Notes: generated by a model not told the origin, from the sequence alone. Shown: positions 30,801-40,342, numbered from the stretch's first letter. The stretch is DNA of 42,965 nt from Halorubrum kocurii JCM 14978 (GCF_000337355.1 NZ_AOJH01000072.1:1-42965), one strand, 5' to 3'. Translations and numbers: made by a program.

Positions 30801-31835
30801 ATGGCATCAAGCCACGACGCGGATACCGAGGGGATCACGCGGCGGAAATCGCTCGCGGCGCTCGGCGGTGTGGGGGCGCTGGCGCTCGCGGGATGTACGG
30901 AGACCGAGGGGAGCGACGGGTCCGACGGCTCTGACGGGTCCGACGGCTCTGACGGGTCCGACGGCTCCGACTCGCTGTCGGGTGCGATCAACATCGCCGG
31001 TTCCTCGACCGTCTTCCCGCTGATGAGCGCGGTCATGGAGGACTTCGCCGAGCAGCACCCCGACGTCGATCCCGACATCAGTTCGACGGGCTCCGGCGGC
31101 GGGTTCTCGAACTTCTTCTGCGTCGGCGAGACCGACTTCAACAACGCGAGCCGGCCGATCCAGCCGGAAGAGGAGGAGCTGTGCGCGGACAACGGCGTCG
31201 AGTACGTCGAGCTGATCGCCGCGACGGACGCGCTCACGGTCGTGATCAACAACGACAACGACTTCGCGACGGAGATGACCGTCGACGAGCTCTCGCAGAT
31301 CTGGCAGTCCGACGCCGCGGAGCTGTGGAGCGACGTGCGCGACGAGTGGCCCGACGAGGAGATCGAGCGGTTCGGCGCCGCCGACACCTCGGGGACGTAC
31401 GACTACTTCATCGAGAACGTCATGGGCGAGGACGGCCACACCGACGACTACCAGGCGACCGAGCAGGACAACACCATCGCCTCGGGCGTCGAGGGCAGCG
31501 AGTACGCGATCGGCTACTTCGGGTTCGCGTACTGGTTCCAGAACCAGGACCAGGTTACGCCGGTCGCCATCGACAACGGCAACGGTCCGGTCGAGCCCAG
31601 CCTCGAAACCGCGTCCTCCGGCGAGTACGCCCCGCTCTCGCGGCCGCTGTTCACCTACCCGTCGATCGAGTCGCTCGGCGAGGAACACATCGCGGAGTTC
31701 GCCCGGTACTTCGTCGAGCAGACCACCAACGAGGACCTCGTCGCCGGCGACGTCGGGTACGTCCCCGCGACCGAGGAGACGCAGGAAGAGCAGATGCAGA
31801 CCCTCGAAGACGCAATCGAGCAGGCGCAGGGCTGA
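30801..31835 (+). CDS. pstS: phosphate-binding lipoprotein PstS
   Basis: A 344-residue substrate-binding lipoprotein. A twin-arginine signal TRRKSLAALGGVGALALAGC ends in a lipobox with Cys32, followed by a flexible Gly-Ser-Asp repeat linker. The mature protein has IAGSSTVFPLMSAVMEDFAE, the phosphate-loop region SSTGSGGGFSNFFCVGETDF, NNASRPIQ, and the second-lobe motif DTSGTYDYF, all typical of PstS. A preceding GTG (30798) is in frame, but the ATG fits the TATA box spacing. It is exported folded by Tat and anchored by lipid outside the cell. First gene of the pst operon; pstC follows 57 bp later. Confidence 0.95.
   Translation: MASSHDADTEGITRRKSLAALGGVGALALAGCTETEGSDGSDGSDGSDGSDGSDGSDSLSGAINIAGSSTVFPLMSAVMEDFAEQHPDVDPDISSTGSGGGFSNFFCVGETDFNNASRPIQPEEEELCADNGVEYVELIAATDALTVVINNDNDFATEMTVDELSQIWQSDAAELWSDVRDEWPDEEIERFGAADTSGTYDYFIENVMGEDGHTDDYQATEQDNTIASGVEGSEYAIGYFGFAYWFQNQDQVTPVAIDNGNGPVEPSLETASSGEYAPLSRPLFTYPSIESLGEEHIAEFARYFVEQTTNEDLVAGDVGYVPATEETQEEQMQTLEDAIEQAQG
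30905..30967 (+). repeat. 18-bp in-gene repeat encoding the PstS Gly-Ser-Asp linker
   Basis: The unit GGGTCCGACGGCTCTGAC is repeated about three times with small changes, encoding (Gly-Ser-Asp)n directly after the lipidated cysteine. It forms a flexible acidic tether between the membrane and the binding domain and is prone to length change by slippage. Confidence 0.8.
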
Positions 31836-31859
31836 GCCTCGCGCCATGAACCGGTGTAT

Positions 31860-31868
31860 TGATTTACG
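31860..31868 (+). promoter_or_regulatory. possible internal TATA box before pstC
   Basis: TGATTTACG in the 57-bp pstS-pstC gap, centred about 29 bases before the GTG at 31893. It could give the permease genes a promoter of their own besides read-through from pstS. Confidence 0.4.
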
Positions 31869-31892
31869 ACAGCGTTCGATCTCCGACCGTCC

Positions 31893-32867
31893 GTGACAGA
31901 TAGCACCGAGAGTCCCGATCTCCAGCGACGGAGCGGGCTCACACGACTGAAAGAGGGAACATACGGAGGCTTCTTCGCCGTGTGTGCGGCGATCACCCTG
32001 CTCACGACGGTCGCCATTATCGCGACCCTGCTGTCGGACGCAGTGGTGTTTTTCTCCCAGGTACCGATCACCGAGTTCCTGACAAGCACCAGTTGGAGCC
32101 CGAACCCGCGCGGAGGCGGACAGACGTTCGGCATCGTCGCGTTGGTCATCGGAACGCTCACCGTGACGATCACGGCGGGATTCGTCGCGCTTCCGGTCGG
32201 GACGTTGACCGCGATATATCTCAGCGAGTACGCGACACCGAACGCGCGCTCGATACTGAAACCCATGTTGGAGATCCTCGCGGGCATCCCGACGGTCGTC
32301 TACGGGTACTTCGCGCTGGTGTACATCACCCCGGCGCTGAAGGCGACGCTGTTCCCGGGGATGAGCACGTTCAACGCACTGTCGGCGTCGCTGATGGTGG
32401 GGATCATGACGATCCCGATGGTGTCGTCGATCTCCGAGGACGCGATGAGCTCCGTGCCGGACGACCTGCGCCAGGCCGGCTACGGGCTCGGTGCGACCAA
32501 GTTCGAGGTGTCGACGGGGATCGTCGTCCCCGCGTCGATCTCGGGGATCGCCTCGTCGTACATCCTCGCGGTCTCGCGGGCCATCGGTGAGACGATGATC
32601 GTCGTCGTCGCGATGGGCGCGCAGGCGCGGATGCCCGCGGTCCGAGACGGTCTCCTCGGGATCCCGTACATCAACCCCGCCGACACCCTCCTCGAGTCCG
32701 GGATGACGATCACCGTCGCGATGGTACAGATCGCCGGCGGCGACCTGACGGGCGGGACGATCCCGTACGACGCGATGTTCGCGCTCGGCCTCACGCTGTT
32801 CGTGGTGACCCTCGTAATGAACGTTCTCAGTGACATTATCGCGGAACGCTACCGGGAGGAGTACTGA
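31893..32867 (+). CDS. pstC: phosphate ABC transporter permease PstC
   Basis: A 324-residue permease with six helices and a large loop after helix 1 (FFSQVPITEFLTSTSWSPNP, typical of PstC). The ATPase-contact EAA-like loop is visible as GYGLGATKFEVSTGIVVPAS, followed by SRAIGETMIVVVAMGA, the I-G-E-T-M motif of PstC. ILAGIPTVVYGYFAL is also family-specific. The start is GTG. Its TGA shares one base with the pstA ATG, so the two are coupled. With PstA it forms the membrane channel. Confidence 0.94.
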   Translation: MTDSTESPDLQRRSGLTRLKEGTYGGFFAVCAAITLLTTVAIIATLLSDAVVFFSQVPITEFLTSTSWSPNPRGGGQTFGIVALVIGTLTVTITAGFVALPVGTLTAIYLSEYATPNARSILKPMLEILAGIPTVVYGYFALVYITPALKATLFPGMSTFNALSASLMVGIMTIPMVSSISEDAMSSVPDDLRQAGYGLGATKFEVSTGIVVPASISGIASSYILAVSRAIGETMIVVVAMGAQARMPAVRDGLLGIPYINPADTLLESGMTITVAMVQIAGGDLTGGTIPYDAMFALGLTLFVVTLVMNVLSDIIAERYREEY

Positions 32868-34645
32868 TGGCGACCGACACCGACACCGCCCGCGGCGAGG
32901 GGTTCGGGGAGGTGAGCCGCGTCCGCGGCATCGTCTTCGAGTACCTCTCGCTCGGGGCGAGCGTCCTGGGGATCTTCGCGCTCGCGGTGCTGCTCATCTA
33001 CGTCACGATCGACGCCTTCGATCTGGCGAACGCGGACCCCCTGTGGCTGTTGACGTACTTCCTCACGCTCGTCGTTCCGTTCCTCGGATTCTGCCTGTAC
33101 AGCGCCCGCGACCCGGCGTTGACGCGCCGCGCGGTCGCCGTGGCCGGTGGCGGACTCGTCGCGGTCGCCGCGGTTTTCACCGCAATCGAGGCGTTCGTCG
33201 GCGAGGTCCCGAGGCTCAACTGGCAGCTCACGTATCTCTTCGTCGCCGTCATTCCGCTCACCGGATACCTCACGTACATGGGAGCCCGCGGCCGACCCGG
33301 GTCGGTCGGATTCGGGCTCATCGGACGGTTGATCGGCGGGACCGCCATCGGGCTGGCGTTCACCGTCCTCTTTCTGGTGTTCGACGAGCGACTGTGGTTC
33401 CTCGCGTACACGCTCGGGATCGTCCCGGCGCTGCTCGCGTACGCGTACGGTCAACTCCGAGACACGCCGGCCGCCGTGACGGCCGCCCTCCCAGTGAGTA
33501 TCCTCGGGGTGTTGCTCGCCGTGTTCGCCCGGGAAGCCCTCCGGACGTACCCGACGACGGCGTTCATCTACCTCTGGACGCTGGCGATCCCCATCGCGGC
33601 GGCCGGCGCCGTCGTGGTGAACGGTCGAGGGAGCCGGACTGCGGCGCTGACCGCGGGGGGCGTTCCGCTCGCGCTCGCGGCCGCGGTCGGACTGTTCGGA
33701 CGGGCCGCGGGGCTCGGCGTCGGCGGCCCGAACGCGCTGGTAGTCATCGCCGTGACGGGCGTGCCGGTCGCCGTGTACCTCCATCGCGTGTTCGACGCCG
33801 GCGACGGGTTGACGGGACTGGGACTCCCGGTCCTGCTCGCCGCCGGCGCGCTCGCCGGCGCGCTCGTCGTCGAGACGTTTGGGATCCCGACGCCGAGCCC
33901 CTGGGTCAGCGAGACGTTCCTCACTGAGGCGCCGTCCAGAACCGCCTCCGAGGCGGGGCTCTACCCGGCGATCGTCGGCTCGGTGATCATCATCGCGATG
34001 GTCGCCGTGCTGTCGTTCGTCTTGGGTGTCGCGACGTCGGTGTTCTTAGAGGAGTACACCGCGGACAGCGGCGTCGTCGGCGGGTTAACGCGGCTGCTCC
34101 AGATCAACATCGCGAACCTGGCGGCGATCCCGTCCGTCGTCTACGGGCTGCTCGGACTGGGGCTGTTCGCGAACTTCCTCGGACTCGGGTTCGGGACCGC
34201 AGTGACGGTGTCGCTGACGCTGTCGCTGCTCATCCTCCCCATCACGATCATCTCCGCACAGGAGGCGATCCGGTCGGTGCCGGACGACCTGCGCCGGGGG
34301 TCGGACGCGATGGGTGCGACCCGCTGGCAGACGACAAAGAACGTCGTCCTCCCGGAGGCGTTCCCCGGAATCCTCACCGGGACGATCCTCGCGCTCGGCC
34401 GGGCCATCGGCGAGACCGCGCCGCTCATCATGGTCGGTGCGGCGACGACGGTGTTCAGCCCGCCGAGTAGCCTGTTCAGCAAGTTCAGCGCGATGCCGAT
34501 GCAGATCTACGCGTGGGCGAACTTCCCGCAGGCGGAGTTCCGGTACGGCGTCGTCGCCGCAGGCGTTATCACGCTGTTGATCATCCTCATCGGTATGAAC
34601 GGGACGGCGATACTGCTGCGGAACCGTGCGGAGGAGGGACACTGA
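32867..34645 (+). CDS. pstA: phosphate ABC transporter permease PstA, extended form
   Basis: A 592-residue permease, about twice the usual PstA length (near 290). After a first helix (about 24-47) come eight or nine extra helices (about 58-345) with no permease motif and an Ala/Gly/Val-rich composition. The standard PstA core starts near residue 350 ([20 protein letters not shown]), with [17 protein letters not shown], the EAA loop [20 protein letters not shown], and [17 protein letters not shown]. So an additional membrane domain appears inserted between helix 1 and the core. Haloarchaeal PstA proteins are often long. The role of the insert is unknown. The start overlaps pstC by one base. 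Confidence 0.9.
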   Translation: MATDTDTARGEGFGEVSRVRGIVFEYLSLGASVLGIFALAVLLIYVTIDAFDLANADPLWLLTYFLTLVVPFLGFCLYSARDPALTRRAVAVAGGGLVAVAAVFTAIEAFVGEVPRLNWQLTYLFVAVIPLTGYLTYMGARGRPGSVGFGLIGRLIGGTAIGLAFTVLFLVFDERLWFLAYTLGIVPALLAYAYGQLRDTPAAVTAALPVSILGVLLAVFAREALRTYPTTAFIYLWTLAIPIAAAGAVVVNGRGSRTAALTAGGVPLALAAAVGLFGRAAGLGVGGPNALVVIAVTGVPVAVYLHRVFDAGDGLTGLGLPVLLAAGALAGALVVETFGIPTPSPWVSETFLTEAPSRTASEAGLYPAIVGSVIIIAMVAVLSFVLGVATSVFLEEYTADSGVVGGLTRLLQINIANLAAIPSVVYGLLGLGLFANFLGLGFGTAVTVSLTLSLLILPITIISAQEAIRSVPDDLRRGSDAMGATRWQTTKNVVLPEAFPGILTGTILALGRAIGETAPLIMVGAATTVFSPPSSLFSKFSAMPMQIYAWANFPQAEFRYGVVAAGVITLLIILIGMNGTAILLRNRAEEGH

Positions 34646-34646
34646 C

Positions 34647-35489
34647 ATGAGCAACACCGAAACCAAGACCGAATCGAGCGACTCGCTCATCACGACGGAC
34701 GTAGAGACCGGATCGAACGACCGAACGGCGCCCTCGAATCGGACCGCGGTCGCCGCGCGCGACCTGAACGTCTACTACGGGGACGAACAGGCGATCGACG
34801 ACGTGTCGATGGAGATCCCCGAAAAACGAGTGACCGCGCTGATCGGTCCCTCGGGCTGCGGGAAGTCGACGTTCCTCCGGTGTATCAACCGGATGAACGA
34901 CATGATCGACGTCTGTCGCGTCGAGGGCGACGTGGAGTTCGGCGGCAAGAACGTGTACGACGGCGACGTCGACCCGGTCGCCCTGCGCCGGAAGATCGGG
35001 ATGGTGTTCCAGAAGCCGAACCCGTTCCCGAAGTCGATCCGCGACAACGTCGCGTACGGCCTGAAGATCCAGGGGTTCGACGGCGACGTCGACGAGCGCG
35101 TCGAGGAGTCGCTGAAGGGCGCCGCGCTGTGGGACGAGGTCAAAGACCAGCTCGACTCCTCCGGGCTCGAACTGTCGGGCGGCCAGCAGCAGCGGCTCTG
35201 TATCGCTCGGGCGATCGCGCCGGACCCGGAGGTGGTCCTGATGGACGAGCCGACCTCCGCGCTCGACCCCGTCGCGGCCTCGAAGATCGAGGACCTCATC
35301 GACGATCTGGCGGAGCAGTACACCGTCATCATCGTCACGCACAACATGCAGCAGGCGGCCCGCATCTCCGACCGGACCGCCGTGTTCCTCACCGGCGGGC
35401 GGCTCGTCGAGTACGACGACACGACGAAGATCTTCGAGGACCCGGAGGAGCAGCGCGTCGAGGACTACATCACGGGGAAGTTCGGATAG
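34647..35489 (+). CDS. pstB: phosphate ABC transporter ATPase PstB
   Basis: A 280-residue ATPase powering PstCA. An acidic, Ser/Thr-rich tail (1-33) precedes [20 protein letters not shown], Walker A GPSGCGKS (67-74), [11 protein letters not shown] (the PstB-specific segment), Q-loop [13 protein letters not shown], signature [14 protein letters not shown], Walker [14 protein letters not shown], and H-loop [12 protein letters not shown]. The ATG at 34647 is one base after the pstA stop; an in-frame start at 34626 lies inside pstA and is not needed. The stop abuts the phoU ATG. Confidence 0.96.
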   Translation: MSNTETKTESSDSLITTDVETGSNDRTAPSNRTAVAARDLNVYYGDEQAIDDVSMEIPEKRVTALIGPSGCGKSTFLRCINRMNDMIDVCRVEGDVEFGGKNVYDGDVDPVALRRKIGMVFQKPNPFPKSIRDNVAYGLKIQGFDGDVDERVEESLKGAALWDEVKDQLDSSGLELSGGQQQRLCIARAIAPDPEVVLMDEPTSALDPVAASKIEDLIDDLAEQYTVIIVTHNMQQAARISDRTAVFLTGGRLVEYDDTTKIFEDPEEQRVEDYITGKFG

Positions 35490-36194
35490 ATGCCCCGAGA
35501 GAACTACCAGGAGAAGCTCGACCAGCTCCGGGACGACGTCGTCGCGATGGGCGAGCTGGTGGGCGAGCGGTACGACGCGGCGATCGAGGCGGCGGCGACC
35601 GGCGACGACGAGCTCGCGCGGGAGGTGATCGAGGGCGACCACGAGGTGAACGAGACGTACCTCGGCCTCGAGGACGACTGCACCGAGCTGCTCGCGCTCC
35701 AACAGCCCGTCGCGGGCGACCTCCGGTTGGTGACCGCCTCGTTCAAGGTGATCACCGACCTCGAGCGCGTCGCCGACCTCGCGACCAACCTCGCGGGGTA
35801 CGGCGGTCCGGACGGGGGCGTCCACCCCGCCGTGGAGTTCCGCGAGCTTGGCGAGGAGGCCGCCGAGATGGTCGCCGACGCGGTCGCGGCCTACGAGGCG
35901 GGTGACGCCGACGCCTGCCGCGAGATCGCGGCCCGCGACGACGAGTTCGACGAGCGGTGCCGGCGGGCGAGCGAGGCGGTCGTCCGCGAGCTGCTGGAGG
36001 CCGACCGCGCCCGCAACGAGGCGGCCGCGGAGGGCGGGGCCGACGCCGACGCGGAGGCGCTGGAGGCCTCGCTCGACGAGGTGTCCCGCGCGCTGCTCGC
36101 GGTGCGCGACCTCGAACGCGTCGCCGACCACGCGGTCAACGTGGCGGCGCGCACCCTCTACATGGTCGAGAACGACGACGAGCTGATCTACTGA
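35490..36194 (+). CDS. phoU: phosphate signalling protein PhoU
   Basis: A 234-residue all-helical protein with two three-helix-bundle repeats. Each repeat holds the metal-binding PhoU motif, seen as VITDLERVADLATNLAGYGG (about 90-109) and AVRDLERVADHAVNVAARTL (about 206-225), both E/D-R-x-x-D-x-A-x-N type. PhoU inhibits Pst transport when phosphate is sufficient and connects it to signalling. A low-complexity Ala/Glu stretch (NEAAAEGGADADAEALEA) sits between helices. It begins immediately after the pstB stop, and its TGA overlaps the next ATG by one base. Confidence 0.95.
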   Translation: MPRENYQEKLDQLRDDVVAMGELVGERYDAAIEAAATGDDELAREVIEGDHEVNETYLGLEDDCTELLALQQPVAGDLRLVTASFKVITDLERVADLATNLAGYGGPDGGVHPAVEFRELGEEAAEMVADAVAAYEAGDADACREIAARDDEFDERCRRASEAVVRELLEADRARNEAAAEGGADADAEALEASLDEVSRALLAVRDLERVADHAVNVAARTLYMVENDDELIY

Positions 36195-36613
36195 TGCGGA
36201 CCACCCTCACCTTCATGTGCGTCCGCAACGCCGGCCGGAGCCAGATGGCGACCGCCTTCGCGGAGCGCGAGCGCGACCGGCGCGGCCTCGGCGACGCGGT
36301 CGAGATCGTGACGGGCGGTACGATGCCCGCCGACAGCGTCCACGACGTGGTCGTCGAGGCGCTCGCGGAGGTCGGCCTCGACGTGAACGGCCGCGAGCCG
36401 CGACACGTCTCCGACGAGACGCTCGCCGCGTCCGACTTCGTCGCGACGATGGGCTGTTCGACGCTCGAACTGGACGGCGTCGACACCGACGACTGGGACC
36501 TCGACGACCCGGGCGAGCGCCCGATCGAGGAGGTCCGCCCGATCCGCGACGAGATCGAGCGCCGCGTGGTCGCCCTCTTCGACGAGCGGTTCGGCGAGCA
36601 CGACGGCGAGTAG
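36194..36613 (+). CDS. low-molecular-weight phosphatase / arsenate reductase-like protein
   Basis: A 139-residue protein of the LMW-PTP/ArsC fold. The active loop is FMCVRNAGRSQMA with Cys9 and Arg15 in C-x5-R spacing. The N-A-G-R-S-Q-M-A run is typical of arsenate reductases. A later ERPIEEVRPIRDEIERRV region replaces the usual D-P general-acid loop (GMDDPGE-like sequence is seen as DLDDPGERPIEE). It overlaps phoU by one base, so it is made as part of the pst operon. Possible jobs are reducing arsenate that leaks in through Pst or dephosphorylating a regulator. The sequence alone cannot decide. Confidence 0.82.
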   Translation: MRTTLTFMCVRNAGRSQMATAFAERERDRRGLGDAVEIVTGGTMPADSVHDVVVEALAEVGLDVNGREPRHVSDETLAASDFVATMGCSTLELDGVDTDDWDLDDPGERPIEEVRPIRDEIERRVVALFDERFGEHDGE

Positions 36614-36662
36614 GCTGTTCGCCTCCGGAACCCATAATCGCGTCCGGGCTCATGGTCCGGAC

Positions 36663-37715
36663 GTGACCGTACTGCAGGAGCTCATCGGAGACCAGTCGCT
36701 CGCCGTTTGGATCGTGTTCGGCGCGATCGGGTTCCTGCTGACCTGGAAGGGCGCGAACGTCATCGAGTCGACGACCTCGAAGATCAGCGACCACTTCGGC
36801 GTCTCACAGGCTATCCAAGGCGGACTCATCGTCGCGGCCGCGACGTCGTTCCCCGAACTCGCCATCATCCTCATCTCGGTGGTCTTCCTCGGCGACTTCG
36901 GCGTCGGCGCCGGCGCGCTCATCGGGACGGCTGTGTTCAACATACTCGTCATCCCGGCAGCCGTCTCCATCACGAGCGGCGACACGACGACGACGCAGGG
37001 GATCGTCTACCGCGACGCCATCTTCTACATGGTCGCCGTCCTCGCACTCTTCGGCGTGATCGCGCTCGGCGTCCTCGGGACCGACGGGCGGGAGCTGGCG
37101 CGGATCTCCCCGCAGATGGGCGTCGGCCTGCTGGTGTTGTACGGCGTGTACGTCATCTTACTCGCCGGCGGGAAGAGCGGCGCGTCGGACCTGAAGCGGG
37201 CCGAGTCGACGAACGTCCCCAAACAGGCCGGGCTGTTCGCGGCCGGGCTGGTCGTCGTGCTCGTCGGCGTCGAGTCGATGGTCACCATGACGGTACAGAT
37301 CTCGGAGGCGCTCGACGCGCCGTCGTTCCTCGTCTCCGTGACGGTGTTGTCGGCGCTGAGCTCCTTCCCCGATCTGCTCGTCGGCGTGAAGATGGGCAAG
37401 GCCGGCGACAAGCGGGCGGCGATCGCGAACGTCTTCGGGACGAACACGTTCAACCTCGTCGCGGCGCTGCCGATCGGCGTCATCCTCGCCGGCGGCGTTT
37501 CCATCGGCTTCCTCACCTCTGTGCCGCTCCTGCTGTTCCTGTTTTACACAACTCTCGTCGTGGTGGTGATGGCCGCGACGGACTTCGAGATCACCACCGA
37601 GGAGGGGTACGTCTTCCTCGCGATGTACGTCGCCTTCCTCGGCTGGATGACGACCGAGGCGCTCGGGGTCACCACGCTCCTGACGGAGTCGACGCTCCGG
37701 ACGATCGTCGGGTAA
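36663..37715 (+). CDS. Ca2+/cation:sodium exchanger (CaCA family)
   Basis: A 350-residue antiporter with about ten helices and the two inverted alpha repeats of the CaCA superfamily: alpha-1 GGLIVAAATSFPELAIILIS with GTAVFNIL, and alpha-2 SVTVLSALSSFPDLLVGVKM with GTNTFNLVAAL. The acidic ion-ligand positions E (TSFPE) and D (SSFPD) are present; YrbG-type exchangers usually have E at both. A hydrophilic loop (GGKSGASDLKRAESTNVPKQ) separates the halves. The start is GTG, with a weak TATA-like CATAATCG about 30 bases upstream. Probably Ca2+ export driven by Na+, but the ion is inferred. Confidence 0.87.
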   Translation: MTVLQELIGDQSLAVWIVFGAIGFLLTWKGANVIESTTSKISDHFGVSQAIQGGLIVAAATSFPELAIILISVVFLGDFGVGAGALIGTAVFNILVIPAAVSITSGDTTTTQGIVYRDAIFYMVAVLALFGVIALGVLGTDGRELARISPQMGVGLLVLYGVYVILLAGGKSGASDLKRAESTNVPKQAGLFAAGLVVVLVGVESMVTMTVQISEALDAPSFLVSVTVLSALSSFPDLLVGVKMGKAGDKRAAIANVFGTNTFNLVAALPIGVILAGGVSIGFLTSVPLLLFLFYTTLVVVVMAATDFEITTEEGYVFLAMYVAFLGWMTTEALGVTTLLTESTLRTIVG

Positions 37716-37762
37716 GCGGGCCGTGAGGCGACTCGGGTCACGATCGCATGCGGGCCGCTCGG

Positions 37763-38662
37763 CTACGGCGTCCGGACCCGGACCTCATTCCCGTCGGCGT
37801 CGGTGACGGCGACCCCGTCCGCTCGCTCTTCGACCGCGAACTCGACGTCGCCGTCGGCCGCGACCGCCTCGAGCCGGTCTCGCACCGCTCTGACGGCGGC
37901 CGCGCCCGGGACCACGACCTCGAACCACGCCAGCCCGCGCCCCGCCGCGGGGGTCGTCCGCCCCCGCCACGTGTTCGCGCCGAGGTGGTGGTGGTAGCCG
38001 CCGGCCGCGACGAACCGGATGTCCGGGCCGGTCATCCCGACCTCGAAGCCGAGGCCGTCGACGTAGACGGTCTCAAACGCCGACAGCGAAGTGACTTCGA
38101 GATGCACGTGACCCACGTCGGTGCCGGACGGCGCGCGGTCGACGACGTGGCCTTCGGAGGCCCCCTCGCCCGCCGCCGCGGCGACGCCCTGCGCGTCGAG
38201 CGGATCGGTCGTCATCCGCACCGTCCCGTCGTCGGCGACCGGCCACTCTTCGCGGGGGCGGTCGCGGTAGATCTCCACGCCGTTCCCCTCGGGGTCCTCG
38301 AGGTACAGCGCCTCGCTGACGAGGTGGTCGGAGGCGCCGTCGAGCCGCCACCGGTCCCGCACGCGGGCCAGCGCCTCGCCGAGCGCGGCGCGAGAGGGGA
38401 CCCGGAACGCTGTGTGGAAGAGGCCGGCGTCGGTCCGGCCACGCTCCGGGCGGTCGGGGTCGCGTTCCAAGACGAGCAGGGGCGCCCCGTCGACGCCGAG
38501 GGTCGTCCGCTCGTCGCCGGGGTCGAGGACGGCGAGACCGACGGCGTCGCGGTAGAACGCGGTCGTTTCGTCGAGGTCGGCGACCCGAAGCGCAGCGCGG
38601 CCGACCCGCGTCTCCGGGGGGAGCCGGTCGGCGGGGGCGTCGCCCGCGGCGTCGGTGTCCAT
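37763..38662 (-). CDS. VOC-family dioxygenase-like protein (catechol 2,3-dioxygenase type)
   Basis: A 299-residue protein with two glyoxalase/VOC modules: RVGRAALRVADLDETTAFYR up to LYLEDPEGNGVEIYRDRPRE, and GTDVGHVHLEVTSLSAFETV onward. Metal-ligand candidates are His in LFHTAFRVPS, His in VGHVHLEV and Glu in EIYRD, plus the YHHHLGANTWRG segment seen in CatE-like extradiol enzymes. The C-terminal part ends DADGNEVRVRTP, the usual barrel-closing strand. The ATG at 38662 is preferred over a TTG at 38692. Ring-cleavage or isomerase/glyoxalase-type activity is possible; no aromatic-degradation gene is near. Confidence 0.82.
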   Translation of the reverse strand: MDTDAAGDAPADRLPPETRVGRAALRVADLDETTAFYRDAVGLAVLDPGDERTTLGVDGAPLLVLERDPDRPERGRTDAGLFHTAFRVPSRAALGEALARVRDRWRLDGASDHLVSEALYLEDPEGNGVEIYRDRPREEWPVADDGTVRMTTDPLDAQGVAAAAGEGASEGHVVDRAPSGTDVGHVHLEVTSLSAFETVYVDGLGFEVGMTGPDIRFVAAGGYHHHLGANTWRGRTTPAAGRGLAWFEVVVPGAAAVRAVRDRLEAVAADGDVEFAVEERADGVAVTDADGNEVRVRTP

Positions 38663-38782
38663 GCCGGTCGGTAGCGGCGCCGGTGCGTTCAACGCGTCGG
38701 TCGCGGAGGGGCGGGCGGCGCCGGAACCGAACTCTCCTGAACTTCCGTTAGAATCAAACGGTCACGCGACGGAGAGTCGGGT

Positions 38783-39202
38783 ATGAGCGCCGAACAGGAG
38801 ACGCGAGCCGTCCGCTGTCTGGTCGCGAAGGTCGGACTCGACGGCCACGATCGGGGTGCACACGTGATCGCGCGGGCGTTCCGGGACGCCGGGTTCGAGG
38901 TCGTCTACTCAGGGCTCCACCGCGCGCCCGAGGAGATCGTGCAGGCGGCGGTCCAGGAGGACGTGGACGTGCTCGGCATCTCCATCCTCTCGGGGGCGCA
39001 CAACACCCTCGTCCCGAAGGTGATCGAGGGGCTCAAAGAGTACGACGCGTTCGAGGACACCCTCGTGTTGGTCGGCGGGATCATCCCCGACGACGACGAG
39101 ACCGAGCTCAAGGAGCTCGGCGTCGCCGAGGTGTTCGGCCCCGGGACCCCGATGGAGGAGACGATCGAGTTCATCCGGAACAACCTCCCGGAGCGAGCGT
39201 AG
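38783..39202 (+). CDS. methylmalonyl-CoA mutase B12-binding subunit
   Basis: A 139-residue cobalamin-binding Rossmann-like domain. The B12 signature D-x-H-x-x-G is at 20-25 (LDGHDRGAH, with His22 as lower axial ligand), followed by LGISILSGAHNTLVPK and the glycine loop LVLVGGIIPDDD, then VFGPGTPMEETIEFI. In haloarchaea the mutase is split into a large catalytic and this small subunit. The large subunit is not in the window. Its stop abuts the MeaB start, so the two are an operon. It serves propionyl-CoA and odd-chain or amino-acid carbon entry into succinyl-CoA. Confidence 0.94.
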   Translation: MSAEQETRAVRCLVAKVGLDGHDRGAHVIARAFRDAGFEVVYSGLHRAPEEIVQAAVQEDVDVLGISILSGAHNTLVPKVIEGLKEYDAFEDTLVLVGGIIPDDDETELKELGVAEVFGPGTPMEETIEFIRNNLPERA

Positions 39203-40342
39203 ATGGGCCGGTCGGACGCAACCGCGCTCGGCGACGGCGACGCCGAGCTCGTCGAGGACCTCCTCGCCGGGAGCCACCGGGCGCTCGCGCGCGTCATCAC
39301 GCGGATCGAGAACCGCGCGGCCGGCTACCGCGGGATCGTCGCCGCGCTCCACGAGCACACCGGCGGCGCGGACGTGATCGGCGTCACCGGAGCGCCCGGC
39401 GCCGGGAAGTCGACGCTGGTCGACAAGCTCGCGGCCGCCTACCGCGACCGCGGCGACACCGTCGGCGTGGTCGCGGTCGACCCCTCCTCGCCGTACACCG
39501 GCGGCGCGGTGCTCGGCGACCGGATCCGGATGGCGTCGAACGTCGGCGACATGGACGTGTTCTTCCGGTCGATGAGCGCGCGCGGCCAGCTCGGCGGGCT
39601 GTCGATGGCGACCGCGGACGCCGTGAAGGCGCTCGACGCCTTCGGGAAGGACGCCGTCATCATCGAGACGGTCGGGGCCGGTCAGAACGAGGTCGACGTG
39701 GTCCGCACGGCGGACACGGTCGCGGTGCTGGTCCAGCCCGGGTCTGGCGACGACGTACAGACGCTGAAGGCCGGCATTCTGGAGATCGGCGACGTGTTCG
39801 TCGTCAACAAGGCGGACATGGACGGCGCGGAGCGAACCCTCGCCGAGTTGGAGGAGATGGTCCACCGGCGCGAGAGCCCGACGAAGGGGCTCGACGGGGG
39901 GCACCACGGCTTCGAGGTCCCCGATCACCCGGACGACGGAGACGGGACCGACGGGGACGACGGAGGCGGGGAACCGGAGTGGACTCCCGAAGTGCTCCGC
40001 ACCGTCGCGAACACCGGGGAGGGAGTACCGGAGCTGATCGAGGCGTTCGACGCCCACGCGACCCACCTCCGCGAGTCGGGCGCGATCGAGTCGACGAAGC
40101 GGCGCCGCTACGCCGAGGAGATCCGCACGCTGGTCCGCTCGGACGTCGGCGCCCTCGCGAGCGCGGAGATCGAGCGCCGAGGCGGGATCGACGCGCTCGC
40201 CGACTCGGTCCGGCGGCGAGAGACGGACCCGTACAGCCTCGCCGCGGAGATCGTCGCGCCGATCGCGGACTGTGTCGAATCCGACGCGGAGGGCGTCGGC
40301 GACGTCGGAGGCGCCGAGCCCGTCGACGGCGACGCAACGTGA
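39203..40342 (+). CDS. meaB: MeaB/ArgK-type GTPase for methylmalonyl-CoA mutase
   Basis: A 379-residue G3E-family GTPase that protects and reloads B12-dependent mutase. Walker A GAPGAGKS (63-70), the base-loop DPSSPYTGGAVLGDRIRM (93-110), switch region ETVGAGQNEVDV (155-166) and NKAD (202-205). An acidic insertion (HPDDGDGTDGDDGGGEPEWT, around 246-265) is not found in bacterial MeaB and is probably a halophilic surface loop. C-terminal helices (about 290-360) form the dimer arm. It starts directly after the mutase subunit stop, confirming the functional pair. Confidence 0.93.
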   Translation: MGRSDATALGDGDAELVEDLLAGSHRALARVITRIENRAAGYRGIVAALHEHTGGADVIGVTGAPGAGKSTLVDKLAAAYRDRGDTVGVVAVDPSSPYTGGAVLGDRIRMASNVGDMDVFFRSMSARGQLGGLSMATADAVKALDAFGKDAVIIETVGAGQNEVDVVRTADTVAVLVQPGSGDDVQTLKAGILEIGDVFVVNKADMDGAERTLAELEEMVHRRESPTKGLDGGHHGFEVPDHPDDGDGTDGDDGGGEPEWTPEVLRTVANTGEGVPELIEAFDAHATHLRESGAIESTKRRRYAEEIRTLVRSDVGALASAEIERRGGIDALADSVRRRETDPYSLAAEIVAPIADCVESDAEGVGDVGGAEPVDGDAT

